Positions 28,291 to 39,014 of a stretch of 64,000 nt of DNA are shown piece after piece. How positions within the stretch are numbered: position 1 is the first letter of the stretch; each line of letters opens with the position of its first letter. A program made the position numbers and the translations under genes. This DNA is from Pseudomonas putida W15Oct28 (GTDB lineage Bacteria; Pseudomonadota; Gammaproteobacteria; Pseudomonadales; Pseudomonadaceae), in the NCBI RefSeq assembly GCF_000708715.2, contig NZ_JENB01000004.1, forward strand, positions 124,001 through 188,000. The letters run 5' to 3'. The notes below the pieces were generated by a model. It worked only from the letters and a program-made list of their open reading frames with translations, was not told where the DNA came from and searched no databases.

Positions 28291-29217
28291 ATGACTAGCC
28301 CGATAGCAAAATCCGTGTCGCCGGCCAGCCCGGTGGACCAGAGCCTGCTCTACCCCTCGCCGTACAAAGAATTCTGGCAAGCCTTCTCGCGCAACAAAGG
28401 CGCCGTAATGGGCCTGGCCTTCATGTGCCTGGTGGTGTTCTGCGCACTGTTCGCGCCATGGGTCGCCCCGCATGACCCGAGCGAACAGTACCGCGACTTC
28501 CTGCTGACCCCGCCGGTATGGCTGGAGGGTGGCACCTGGCAGTTCATCCTTGGCACCGACGAACTGGGCCGCGACCTGCTTTCGCGGCTGATCCAGGGCG
28601 CGCGGCTGTCGCTGCTGATCGGCCTGTCGTCGGTGGTGATGTCACTGATCCCGGGCATCCTGCTGGGCCTGCTGGCCGGCTTCTTCCCGCAAATTCTCGG
28701 CCCGTCGATCATGCGCCTGATGGACGTGATGCTGGCCCTGCCATCGCTGCTGCTGGCCGTGGCCATCGTCGCCATCCTCGGCCCAGGCCTGATCAACACG
28801 GTGATCGCCATCGCCATCGTCTCCCTGCCCTCCTACGTGCGCCTGACCCGGGCCGCAGTGATGGTCGAGCTGAACCGCGACTACGTCACCGCCGCACGCC
28901 TGGCCGGTGCCGGGCTGCCACGGCTGATGTTCGTCACCGTGCTGCCCAACTGCATGGCGCCGCTGATCGTGCAGGCCACCCTCAGTTTCTCTTCGGCGAT
29001 CCTGGACGCTGCAGCCCTGGGCTTCCTCGGCCTGGGCGTACAACCACCGACCCCGGAGTGGGGCACCATGCTGGCTTCGGCCCGTGACTACATCGAGCGT
29101 GCCTGGTGGGTGGTGAGCCTGCCCGGCCTGACCATTCTGCTCAGTGTGCTGGCAATCAACCTGATGGGCGACGGCCTGCGCGATGCGCTGGACCCGAAAC
29201 TCAAGAACGCCGCCTGA
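28291..29217 (+). CDS. dppC: Dipeptide ABC transporter permease DppC
   Basis: A 308-residue six-helix permease with the DppC/OppC N-terminal cytoplasmic stretch ([19 protein letters not shown]), the [21 protein letters not shown] block and the EAA loop ([20 protein letters not shown]). It follows dppB by 10 bases and precedes dppD by 10 bases. Confidence 0.97.
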   Translation: MTSPIAKSVSPASPVDQSLLYPSPYKEFWQAFSRNKGAVMGLAFMCLVVFCALFAPWVAPHDPSEQYRDFLLTPPVWLEGGTWQFILGTDELGRDLLSRLIQGARLSLLIGLSSVVMSLIPGILLGLLAGFFPQILGPSIMRLMDVMLALPSLLLAVAIVAILGPGLINTVIAIAIVSLPSYVRLTRAAVMVELNRDYVTAARLAGAGLPRLMFVTVLPNCMAPLIVQATLSFSSAILDAAALGFLGLGVQPPTPEWGTMLASARDYIERAWWVVSLPGLTILLSVLAINLMGDGLRDALDPKLKNAA

Positions 29218-29227
29218 GGAGAACGCC

Positions 29228-30195
29228 ATGTCACTGTTGCAGATCAAAAACCTGAACGTGCGCTTCGGCGACGCCAATGCGGTACCCGTGGTCGATGGCC
29301 TGGACCTGTCGGTGGACGCCGGTGAAATCCTGGCCATCGTCGGCGAATCCGGCTCGGGCAAATCCGTGACCATGATGGCCTTGATGGGCCTGATCGACGC
29401 ACCCGGGCGCATCACCGCCGACGCCCTCAGCTTCGACGGTACCGACATGCTCAAGCTCAGCGGCCGCCAGCGGCGCAAGGTGGTGGGCAAGGACATCGCC
29501 ATGGTCTTCCAGGACCCGATGACCGCGCTCAACCCCAGCTATACCGTGGGCTACCAGATCGAAGAAGTGCTGCGCCAGCACCTGGGCCTGAAGGGCAAGG
29601 CCGCGCGCCAGCGTGCCCTTGAGCTGTTGAAGAAGGTCGAGATCCCGGCAGCGGAAAGCCGCCTGGATGCCTACCCGCACCAGTTGTCTGGCGGCATGAG
29701 CCAGCGCGTGGCGATTGCCATGGCCATTGCCGGCGAGCCCAAGCTGCTGATCGCCGACGAACCGACCACCGCGCTGGACGTGACCATCCAGGCGCAGATC
29801 ATGGAGCTGCTGGTCAACCTGCAGAAGGAGCGCAACATGGCGCTCATCCTGATCACCCACGACCTCGCCGTGGTCGCTGAAACGGCCAGGCGGGTATGCG
29901 TGATGTACGCAGGCGAAGCCGTCGAAGTGGGTCAGGTGCCGGATCTGTTCGACGTGCCCGCCCACCCTTACAGCGAAGCCTTGCTGGCGGCGATCCCCGA
30001 GCACAGCATCGGCGCCGAGCGCCTGGCCACCCTGCCGGGCATTGTCCCCGGCCGCTACGACCGCCCCGTCGGCTGCCTGCTGTCGCCGCGCTGCCCGTAC
30101 GTGCAGGACAACTGCCGGCGCCAGCGCCCGTCTCTCGATCCTCAGGCCCACAGCCTGGTGCGTTGCTTCTACCCGCTGAACCAGGAGGTGGCGTG

Positions 30196-30196
<1 letters not shown>
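29228..30196 (+). CDS. dppD: Dipeptide ABC transporter ATPase DppD
   Basis: A 322-residue ABC ATPase with Walker A GESGSGKS (39-46), signature [10 protein letters not shown], Walker [10 protein letters not shown] and the C-terminal oligo/dipeptide-transporter domain with its cysteine-rich [14 protein letters not shown], where Dpp/Opp ATPases hold an Fe-S cluster. The start at 29228 (preceded by GAGGAGA) is the standard N-terminus [14 protein letters not shown]. Confidence 0.97.
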
Positions 30197-31164
<968 letters not shown>

Positions 31165-31194
31165 ACGTTAGATAGCCGGGGCTGCTTTGCAGCC

Positions 31195-31279
31195 CATCGC
31201 GACACAAGGCCGCTCCTACAAGGGATCGTAATCGCAGGGGTACCGCGATCTCCTGTAGGAGCGGCCTTGTGTCGCGATA
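31195..31279. repeat. Paired REP-like palindrome, CGCGACACAAGGCCGCTCCTACA type
   Basis: Inverted 25-base copies (TCGCGACACAAGGCCGCTCC and complement) around a ~35-base spacer; flanked by an outer GGGGCTGCtttGCAGCCC hairpin. It lies between the convergent dppF and the small membrane-protein gene. The same type is at 55181-55295. Confidence 0.88.
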
Positions 31280-31303
31280 GGGCCGCAGAGCGGCCCCCTT
31301 AGG

Positions 31304-31378
31304 TCAATGCATGAAAATGGCGATCAGGATGATGATCGGAATCGGTACTCCAAGCATCCAGAGCAGTATCGAGCGCAT
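31304..31378 (-). CDS. 24-residue hydrophobic small protein
   Basis: ATG to TGA encodes 24 residues: MRSILLWMLGVPIPIIILIA then IFMH, a single potential membrane helix after a positively charged start. AAGGAG lies 7 bases upstream of the ATG. It begins 15 bases after the stop of the membrane protein encoded at 31394-32293, on the same strand, so it is probably co-transcribed. Comparable tiny hydrophobic genes are annotated in pseudomonads as hypothetical. Function unknown; a modulator of the neighbouring membrane protein is only a guess. Confidence 0.7.
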   Translation of the reverse strand: MRSILLWMLGVPIPIIILIAIFMH

Positions 31379-31393
31379 GTCGGTTCTCCTTGC

Positions 31394-32293
31394 TTAACGT
31401 TGAATAGTGCGATGAGCGACGTATTCGCCTTCCAGCCACTGCACCTGGTCACGACGGCGACCACCATAAAGCGCTGCAAGGCTGGCGAAGAAGGCGCCAC
31501 ACAGCAGCGCTACGAAGGTCCACAGCGCGGTCCAGGCAGCAACCTTGGCGGCAGTGTCAGCGGCTTGCTTGGCCTGCAACTTGAGCTGTTGCACCTGGGC
31601 CATCACGTGGTCGACGCGGGCCTCTGCCTCAGGCTGGGTCAGGCGGGTACGTTGTGCCACCAACTGCGCGAGGTAAACGCGGTCTTCAGGCGCAAGCGCA
31701 CCGTCACTTGTCAGGCCCTTGGCCAGAATGCGCGCCGCTACCCCATTGGCAGCGTCCTCGCTCACCGGTGCAGGGCCGTCACCACGGAACAGGCTGTCGA
31801 CGAAGTACCCCATCGAATTCTTATCGGCATTGGCAGCAGCCGCGCCACCGGCAGCAGCACTCATGCCGACCACTTGCGTCGCCGCGCTGGCCCCGGCACC
31901 TACCAGGTTGCCCGCCGTACCCAGTACCAGCATGGCGGCTACCAATGTCGCGACTGCCCAGGACAGGAACCCATGGGCGGTATCGCGGAAGTACACCTCA
32001 TCGCCATGCAGGTTGGCCCACTTCACACGCAGCCTGCCGGCGATATAGCCGCCCAGGCCAGAAGCGATGATCTGCGTCAGCAATAGCCAGATGATGGTGG
32101 AAACAGCCAGCGCTTTCGCGCTTGCGCCCTCGTTGGCCCACGGTGAGGTGGCGGCAAAGCCCAGGCCCGCCCCGAGCACCACCAATATCAGTGATAGCGC
32201 GGCCGCCGCAGCAGCACCCGCAAAGATGGCCGCCCAGGAAACACCTGAGCGGCCTTGAGTATCGAAAACGGAGGAGTCGGCAGAGGGGATCAT
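31394..32293 (-). CDS. PhnA-like/uncharacterised four-helix membrane protein
   Basis: A 299-residue protein with hydrophobic segments near residues 15-45, 65-90, 115-150 and 265-290. The first helices are Ala/Gly-rich (WAAIFAGAAAAAALSLILVV), and a soluble region of about 100 residues (roughly 160-260, with a heptad-like stretch RVDHVMAQVQQLKLQAKQAA) lies before the last helix. Pseudomonas relatives are often labelled PhnA-like protein, but nothing here resembles phosphonoacetate hydrolase. The start MIPSADSSVFDTQG fits the family; an upstream extension to 32368 is less likely. Function unknown. Confidence 0.75.
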   Translation of the reverse strand: MIPSADSSVFDTQGRSGVSWAAIFAGAAAAAALSLILVVLGAGLGFAATSPWANEGASAKALAVSTIIWLLLTQIIASGLGGYIAGRLRVKWANLHGDEVYFRDTAHGFLSWAVATLVAAMLVLGTAGNLVGAGASAATQVVGMSAAAGGAAAANADKNSMGYFVDSLFRGDGPAPVSEDAANGVAARILAKGLTSDGALAPEDRVYLAQLVAQRTRLTQPEAEARVDHVMAQVQQLKLQAKQAADTAAKVAAWTALWTFVALLCGAFFASLAALYGGRRRDQVQWLEGEYVAHRTIQR

Positions 32294-32507
32294 GATGTGT
32301 GCGCCTATGTATGTTGTTAGCGAGAAGTCCATTCGCGCAGTAACCATTGCAGAGGCTGTGCCATTCATTACAAAAAATTACTTACATATAAATCAGATAG
32401 TTAGCGAAGGCTGCGATTTAAGAATCGTGCAAAAAGCGCGAGTGGCCGTCCTGCATCAGGTGTTCTGCAATATTGTGGCCTTCACAACGGCGAGGCATGA
32501 TCTGGCA
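32294..32507. promoter_or_regulatory. Divergent intergenic region
   Basis: About 214 bases between the membrane-protein gene (minus) and the AraC-type regulator (plus). It includes an AT-rich part (about 32360-32410) unusual for this GC-rich window, which is the likely promoter area for both. No specific operator could be picked out. Confidence 0.4.
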
Positions 32508-33308
32508 ATGACGCTCCCTGACGACTCCGCCCAGACCCCACTTACCGCCGACACCGTGCTGCGCTACCACCTGTGCTGGAAGCACCGCGACCTGGACGGG
32601 GTCATTGCGCTGTACCACCCCGACATCCAGTACCACGACTTCTTCCAGAACCGCGTGCTCGGCTACGTCGAGCTGCGCGACTACGTGCGCGCCTGCCTGC
32701 CCCATGAAGCCGGCGAAGACATCGTTCACAGCGACCGCATCCGCGTCGATGGCTGCACCGCGTTCATCCAGTACCAGGTCACGGTCCAGGGCGGTGACGG
32801 CCTGGTGGCGTTCCAGTCCAGCGAGGCGATCACCGTCAAGGACGGGCTGATCTGGCGGGTCAACGAATACGCCACGCTGGTTCGCCAGAACGGCAGCGGG
32901 CACGGCAGCGGCGGCCCGCGCCCGGCCACCAGCCGCCTGGGCCTGTCGCCGCGGCAGCTGTCGACCATGGCCCAGGACCTGGAGCACTACTTCCAGCGCC
33001 AGCGCCCCTACCTGGACCCGGAGCTGGACCTGCAGCAGGTAGCCGACGCGAGTGGCTACAGCCGCAACCAGATCTCCTACCTGCTTAACCAGGTGCTCGG
33101 GCAAAGCTTCTACCGCTACGTCAACCAGGCCCGCCTGCAGCACCTGATGGCCAGCCTCGACGACGAAAGCGCCGAAGCGACGATCGACGAACTGGCATTC
33201 AGCGCCGGTTTCAACTCGCTATCGGCGTTCTACAAGTGCTTCCGCGAGCACACCGGGCTCACCCCCAAGGCCTACCTCAAGCAAATTTCTCTGCGTGCAC
33301 GCACGTAA
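32508..33308 (+). CDS. AraC-family regulator with N-terminal NTF2/SnoaL-like domain
   Basis: A 266-residue protein. Residues ~13-127 have the layout of a SnoaL/NTF2-like domain (a helix followed by FYHPD-like IALYHPDIQYHDFF, then a curved sheet ending LIWRVNEYATLVRQ). A Gly-rich linker (129-142) leads to a C-terminal AraC double helix-turn-helix (160-262; FSAGFNSLSAFYKCFREHTG is the second motif). The NTF2-like fold is a small-molecule pocket, so it may sense a ligand of the adjacent amine-uptake and oxidation genes. The ATG at 32508 is the first that starts at the domain boundary. Confidence 0.85.
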   Translation: MTLPDDSAQTPLTADTVLRYHLCWKHRDLDGVIALYHPDIQYHDFFQNRVLGYVELRDYVRACLPHEAGEDIVHSDRIRVDGCTAFIQYQVTVQGGDGLVAFQSSEAITVKDGLIWRVNEYATLVRQNGSGHGSGGPRPATSRLGLSPRQLSTMAQDLEHYFQRQRPYLDPELDLQQVADASGYSRNQISYLLNQVLGQSFYRYVNQARLQHLMASLDDESAEATIDELAFSAGFNSLSAFYKCFREHTGLTPKAYLKQISLRART

Positions 33309-33372
33309 GACAGCCGCTGGCTGACAGCACTAGGATCGCCCACAGACCTTGACCGATGTGGAGCCGAACCCG

Positions 33373-34779
33373 ATGCAACCCCTGCGCACGCTCAGCCTGT
33401 GGATGGACCAGCTCGAAGAGCCACTGTGCGCCCGCCCGGCGCTGCGCGAAGACCTGGCAGCGGATGTGTGCATCATCGGTGCCGGCTATACCGGCCTGTG
33501 GACCGCCTACTACCTCAAGCGCCAGGCGCCGCAACTGAACATCGCGGTGATCGACGCCAACATTGCCGGCTTCGGCGCCTCCGGGCGCAATGGCGGCTGG
33601 CTGATGGGCAACCTGCTGGGTGAAGACCGCCTGCTCGCTACCCTGTCGCCACAACAGCGCCGCGCCAGCATCGACCTGCTGCACGGCATTCCCGATGAAG
33701 TGCAGGGTGTGTTGCAACGCGAAGGCATCGACTGCGACTACCGCAAGGGCGGCGTGCTGTACTGCGCCGCGCGCTACCCGGAGCAGGAGCGCAACCTGCG
33801 CGCCTACCTCGACGACTTGTATCGCCAAGGCATGACCGAGGACGACTACCGCTGGCTGCGCCCCGAGCAACTGGAAAACCAGCTGCGGGTCAGTAATGCG
33901 TTCGGTGCCATCTACAGCCCGCACACCGCGACCATCCAGCCGGCCAAGTTGGTGCGTGGCCTGGCGCGTGCGGTGGAAGCGCTGGGCGTGCCGATCTTTG
34001 AGAACACCCCGGCCATCGACTGGCAACCCGGCGAGGTGCGCACCCCGCTGGCGCGGATTCGCTGCCAGTGGATGGTGCCCGCCGTTGAAGGCTACGCCGC
34101 CAGCCTGCCGCCGCTGGGCAAGCACCAGTTACCGGTACAGAGTTTGCTGGTAGCCACCGAACCGCTGCCGGAATCGACCTGGGAGCAGATCGGCCTGAGC
34201 CAGGGCCAGGCCTTCAGCGAGAGCAGCCGCCAGGTCACCTATGGCCAGCGCACCGCCGACAACCGCCTGGTATTCGGCGCACGCGGTGGTTACCGCTTCG
34301 GTGGCCGCCTGCGCGAAAACTTCAACCTCGACGCGCACGAAATCGAGCTGCGCCGCTACCTGTTCAGTGAACTGTTCCCTCAGCTCAAGCACGTGCGCAT
34401 TACCCACTCCTGGGGCGGCAACCTGGGCATGGCCCGGCGCTTCCGCCCGCACATGCTCTGCGACCGCCAGCGCGGCATCGCCTTGGCCGGTGGTTACGGC
34501 GGTGAAGGGGTCGGCGCCACCAACCTGGGTGGGCGCACCCTGGCCGCGCTGATCCTCAACCAGCATAACGAGCTGACCGCGCAGCCTTGGGTACTCGACA
34601 ACCGCCCGGTTTCCAGCCTGGCCAGCTGGCCGCCCGAGCCCTGCCGCTGGCTGGGCTACAACGCCATCATCCAAAGCTTCATCCACGAGGACCGGACCCT
34701 CGCCAACCCCGCCAGCGCGCCCTGGAGACGGCGCCTGGCCAGTTCCCTTGCGGACTTCATGGAAGGCTTCATGCACTGA
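33373..34779 (+). CDS. FAD-dependent amine oxidoreductase (DAO family, gamma-glutamylputrescine oxidase-like)
   Basis: A 468-residue flavoprotein of the DadA/PuuB fold. The FAD dinucleotide site is CIIGAGYTGLWTAYYL (residues 33-48), followed by GASGRNGGWLMGN and a C-terminal GYGGEGVGATNLGGRTLA. Relatives oxidise gamma-glutamylputrescine, glycine-type amines or D-amino acids, releasing H2O2 and ammonia. The start at 33373 has GTGGAG 9 bases upstream. A cupin and a polyamine-type binding protein follow, so a polyamine or related amine is the likely substrate; this is inference. Confidence 0.87.
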   Translation: MQPLRTLSLWMDQLEEPLCARPALREDLAADVCIIGAGYTGLWTAYYLKRQAPQLNIAVIDANIAGFGASGRNGGWLMGNLLGEDRLLATLSPQQRRASIDLLHGIPDEVQGVLQREGIDCDYRKGGVLYCAARYPEQERNLRAYLDDLYRQGMTEDDYRWLRPEQLENQLRVSNAFGAIYSPHTATIQPAKLVRGLARAVEALGVPIFENTPAIDWQPGEVRTPLARIRCQWMVPAVEGYAASLPPLGKHQLPVQSLLVATEPLPESTWEQIGLSQGQAFSESSRQVTYGQRTADNRLVFGARGGYRFGGRLRENFNLDAHEIELRRYLFSELFPQLKHVRITHSWGGNLGMARRFRPHMLCDRQRGIALAGGYGGEGVGATNLGGRTLAALILNQHNELTAQPWVLDNRPVSSLASWPPEPCRWLGYNAIIQSFIHEDRTLANPASAPWRRRLASSLADFMEGFMH

Positions 34780-34811
34780 CTTCCCTTTCCCCGACACAGG
34801 ATCCACCGGTC

Positions 34812-35153
34812 ATGAGCATTACCCAGTTCAAGAACACCCACAGCGTCGCGCTGGAGGCTTCCAACCCGGTCGCGGTGCCGCTTGGCGAACCCGTGGCGGT
34901 GACGTCTGTCACCTGCGTGGAACGCAGTGATGGCGTCGAAACCGGCATCTGGGAGTGCACCCCGGGGCGCTGGCGGCGGCAGATCGTGCAACAGGAGTTC
35001 TGCCATTTCATCAAGGGCCGCTGCACCTTCACCCCCGACGGTGGCGAGCCCCTGGTCATAGAAGCCGGAGACGCATTGATGCTACCGGCCAACAGCACCG
35101 GCACCTGGGACATCCAGGAGACCGTGCGCAAGACCTACGTACTCATCTTCTGA
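34812..35153 (+). CDS. Cupin-domain protein (DUF861-like)
   Basis: A 113-residue single-cupin protein. The cupin core is visible in TGIWECTPGRWRRQIVQQEFCHFIKGRCTFTPDGGEPLVIEAGDALMLPANSTGTWDI (written in parts: motif 1 around residues 46-66, motif 2 around 82-99). The first motif has Glu/His in EFCHF rather than a full metal set. Such cupins accompany PuuB-type oxidases in many pseudomonads. It sits 32 bases after the oxidoreductase and 52 before the binding protein. Role unknown. Confidence 0.83.
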   Translation: MSITQFKNTHSVALEASNPVAVPLGEPVAVTSVTCVERSDGVETGIWECTPGRWRRQIVQQEFCHFIKGRCTFTPDGGEPLVIEAGDALMLPANSTGTWDIQETVRKTYVLIF

Positions 35154-35205
35154 TCCGCTGATCGCCTGCCTTCGATAACAACAGACAAAGCAAGGTAAAC
35201 CCGAC

Positions 35206-36285
35206 ATGCGCACGCTCCTTCTCGCCCCCCTGATGCTGGCCGCCAGTGTGGCCGGCGCCGCCGAAACGGTGAAGATCTACAACTGGTCCAGCTACGTCGC
35301 CCCCGACACGCTGAAGAACTTCCAGCAAGCCAGCGGCATCGTGCCCACCTACGACGTGTACGACAGCAACGAAACCCTCGACGGCAAGCTGATGACCGGC
35401 AACTCCGGCTACGATGTGGTGTTCCCCTCCAACCACTTCATGGCCCGGCAGATCCAGGGCAAGGCCCTGAAGCGTCTGGACAAGTCGCAGCTGCCCAACT
35501 GGCAGAACCTCAACCCGGTGCTGCTCAAGGCACTGGAGGTGAACGACCCGGGCAACCAGTACGGCTTTCCGTACCTGTGGGGCAGTACCGGCATCGGCTA
35601 CAACATCGACAAGGTCAAGGCGGTGCTCGGCGACAACGCGCCGGTGGATTCGTGGGACCTGATCTTCAAGCCCGAGTACATGAGCAAGCTGAAAAGCTGT
35701 GGCGTCGCCGTGCTGGACAACGGCCCCGAGCTGCTGCCGATTGCCCTGCACTACCTGGGCCTGCCGCACCACAGCCAGAACCCGGCGGACTACGAAAAGG
35801 CCAAGGCGCTGCTGATGCAGGTGCGGCCGTACATCAGCTACTTCCATTCATCGAAGTACACCGGCGACCTGGCCAACGGCGATATCTGTGTGGTGGTGGG
35901 CTTCTCGGGGGATGTGCTGCAAGCGAAAAACCGTGCCGAAGAGGCGAAGAACGGGGTGAAGGTGGGCTATTCGATACCCAAGGAAGGCGCGCCCATGTGG
36001 TTTGACATGGTGGCCATGCCGGCCGATGCACCGGACGAAAAAGCCGGGTATGCCTACATGAACTACCTGCTGCAGCCAGAGGTGATGGCCAACATCAGCA
36101 ACCATGTGCAGTACGCCAACGGCAACCTGAAGGCGGACGGCCTGGTGGAGCCGGCCATGAAGGGCAATACGATGATTTACCCGAGCGAAGACATGATGGG
36201 CAAGTTGTATGCGCTGGAAGCGATGCCGGCCAAGATCGACCGCATCAGAACCCGCATCTGGACCAGCATCAAGGCCGGAAACTGA
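35206..36285 (+). CDS. Polyamine-type ABC transporter substrate-binding protein (PotF/SpuD-like)
   Basis: A 359-residue periplasmic binding protein with a signal peptide (cleaved near VAGAAETV, residue ~19). KIYNWSSYVAPDTLKNF and YDVYDSNETLDGKL are hallmarks of the PotF/SpuD family, which binds putrescine or spermidine. The YDSNE motif contributes to the ligand pocket. No permease or ATPase genes accompany it, so it must dock on a transporter encoded elsewhere or act in sensing. It is the last gene of the cassette. Confidence 0.88.
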   Translation: MRTLLLAPLMLAASVAGAAETVKIYNWSSYVAPDTLKNFQQASGIVPTYDVYDSNETLDGKLMTGNSGYDVVFPSNHFMARQIQGKALKRLDKSQLPNWQNLNPVLLKALEVNDPGNQYGFPYLWGSTGIGYNIDKVKAVLGDNAPVDSWDLIFKPEYMSKLKSCGVAVLDNGPELLPIALHYLGLPHHSQNPADYEKAKALLMQVRPYISYFHSSKYTGDLANGDICVVVGFSGDVLQAKNRAEEAKNGVKVGYSIPKEGAPMWFDMVAMPADAPDEKAGYAYMNYLLQPEVMANISNHVQYANGNLKADGLVEPAMKGNTMIYPSEDMMGKLYALEAMPAKIDRIRTRIWTSIKAGN

Positions 36286-36304
36286 GCCCCGTGTAGTTTT
36301 CACT

Positions 36305-36399
36305 GGCCTCATCGCCGGCAAGCCAGCTCCCACAGGAACTGCACCAGCCTTCAGGACTGTGCAGATCCCTGTGGGAGCTGGCTTGCCGGCGATAGGGCC
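36305..36399. repeat. Paired REP-like palindrome, ATCGCCGGCAAGCCAGCTCCCACAGG type
   Basis: Inverted ~30-base copies between the convergent binding-protein gene and prfC; same type as 12709-12788. Confidence 0.88.
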
Positions 36400-36437
36400 A
36401 GATCAGACAACACAAGATCCTGATCTGGCTTCGAGGG

Positions 36438-38021
<1,584 letters not shown>

Positions 38022-38078
38022 GGGAAATCGCCTGACTGGGGGATTCAAAAAGGGGCGATATCATACCTGAAGTTGAGC

Positions 38079-38101
38079 GGGGACCAAAATTTGATCCCCG
38101 T
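38079..38101. repeat. Imperfect palindrome between prfC and the antitoxin gene
   Basis: CGGGGA and TCCCCG arms flank an AT-rich centre (CCAAAATTTG). It lies 12 bases downstream of the antitoxin stop and about 58 upstream of prfC. It could be a weak 3' hairpin for the antitoxin transcript or an operator near prfC. Confidence 0.4.
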
Positions 38102-38112
38102 CCGTTGGTCAA

Positions 38113-38439
38113 TCACGCGCGTTGCGCCTGATCCTCACAAAAACCTTCTAGCGTGACAGGCGGCCGGCCGGGCATATGTGCAACGAGCTCCAGTGTTCCA
38201 CCCAGGGCCTCGACATAGCTGCGAAGGGTGGAAATCAACATGTCACTCCGCTTCTCCACTTTCGAAACATTGCCCTGACGGACATCGAGACGTTCCGCCA
38301 ACTCGTCCTGGGTGATTTCCAACTGCCTGCGCAAGGCTTGCAAGGTCATTTCTTCACGGGTCAATTCACGACCGCGTGCTTCGACCCTCGCCCTGCGCTC
38401 AGGCGACAACTCGTTCATGACCTCATTGAGTGTTTTCAT
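38113..38439 (-). CDS. XRE-family antitoxin (HigA-like)
   Basis: A 108-residue protein with a helix-turn-helix in the middle (ITQDELAERLDVRQGNVSKVEKR, residues ~42-64) and an N-terminal helical region (ELSPERRARVEARGRELTREEM) typical of antitoxins paired with HigB/Gp49-type toxins, where the antitoxin gene follows the toxin. The C-terminal PGRPPVTLEGF is common in these proteins. The reading frame is intact with AGAGG 7 bases upstream. The upstream toxin gene is truncated, so this is an orphan antitoxin that may still act as a repressor. Confidence 0.85.
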   Translation of the reverse strand: MKTLNEVMNELSPERRARVEARGRELTREEMTLQALRRQLEITQDELAERLDVRQGNVSKVEKRSDMLISTLRSYVEALGGTLELVAHMPGRPPVTLEGFCEDQAQRA

Positions 38440-38620
38440 AATTCAACCTCTGAAAAGGTGCCGTTGCCTTCAAGGTATCCACACGCGGTCGACCTAGCGC
38501 CGGGCCGCAGCATGCCAGCAGGTGTAGCTGAGCCAACAGTTCATCCTGAACCTCCATTGCCAACGCCCCGAACTCGACCTGGAATTCCGGGCACATCCCT
38601 ATAGACCACACAACAAACAT
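38423..38620 (-). pseudogene. Truncated HigB/Gp49-type toxin gene
   Basis: The frame reads MFVVWSIGMCPEFQVEF... through CCGPALGRPRVDTLK, which matches the N-terminal half of RelE-superfamily HigB/Gp49 toxins (the GR-P--DTL block). The expected remainder (MKELR..., YRVLFAFD..., about 45-50 residues) is missing; after DTLK only ATAPFQRLNYENTQ and a stop follow, overlapping the antitoxin start by 17 bases. The deletion removes the RNase core, so it should be inactive. GGAGG lies just upstream of the start region (38620 ATG or 38611 GTG). Confidence 0.7.
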
Positions 38621-38720
38621 ACCTCCGAAAGAATATTCCCTCAAGAAGATATCGAGAGAATTCCAAAGCAGATATTGCTTGGCGAGACAAATGGCCCGAT
38701 AGCAGGTAATTCAACGCCTC

Positions 38721-38748
38721 CACGTAAAAAAATCGCTGTTTTTTCGTG
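38721..38748 (+). other. Hairpin with A/T tract
   Basis: CACG-T-AAAAAA pairs with TTTTTT-CGTG around a short TCGCTG loop region, a 10-bp stem with one bulged T. A second TTCGCTGTT follows at about 38754, repeating part of the loop. Confidence 0.55.
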
Positions 38749-38825
38749 CGAGATTTCGCTGTTGCCAGTGATTAACGCTGGCCAAATGCCGCCTCAGATG
38801 GGAACCTTTACGCCCACGGAGACGT

Positions 38826-38860
38826 CCACTCCCCTGCAACCCGCTTAGGTTGGGGACTGG
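38826..38860 (+). other. Long GC-rich stem-loop in the leader
   Basis: CCA-TCCCC-AACC on the left pairs with GGTT-GGGGA-TGG on the right, with one mismatch and a TGC bulge, closing a small CGCTTA-type loop. It lies 155 bases upstream of the first osmoprotectant gene. Confidence 0.5.
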
Positions 38861-39014
38861 TTTCATCAGCATTTTCGGGCCCGACGGGGTTCGGCTCATG
38901 GCCTGATCGCAGCCTTCGGCGTGCATCACGCTGCTACTCGCGAACACACCAACCGCCGCCAGGACTGGCCGGCAAAAAAGAAGTGTGCTCGCCGACAACA
39001 CAAGGAGTCCGCCT

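Larger units (their letters stand above)
38621..39014. other. Intergenic region before the osmoprotectant operon
   Basis: About 390 bases without a recognisable gene. It includes an A-run/T-run hairpin (38721-38748) and a long GC-rich stem-loop (38826-38860). It probably holds the promoter and a structured leader for the osmoprotectant transporter. Open frames here have no family features. Confidence 0.55.

Noticed and set aside
38113..38620. Truncated toxin as sign of a prophage or genomic island
   Set aside because: No integrase, tRNA attachment site or phage gene is nearby; the flanking prfC and osmoprotectant genes are ordinary.
38826..38860. Stem-loop as a known riboswitch
   Set aside because: I could not match a conserved core of any riboswitch I know, so it is reported only as a structured leader.
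38711..39001. Open frame on the minus strand before the osmoprotectant genes
   Set aside because: No recognisable features, and it lies in a region of strong hairpins that is more likely a leader.
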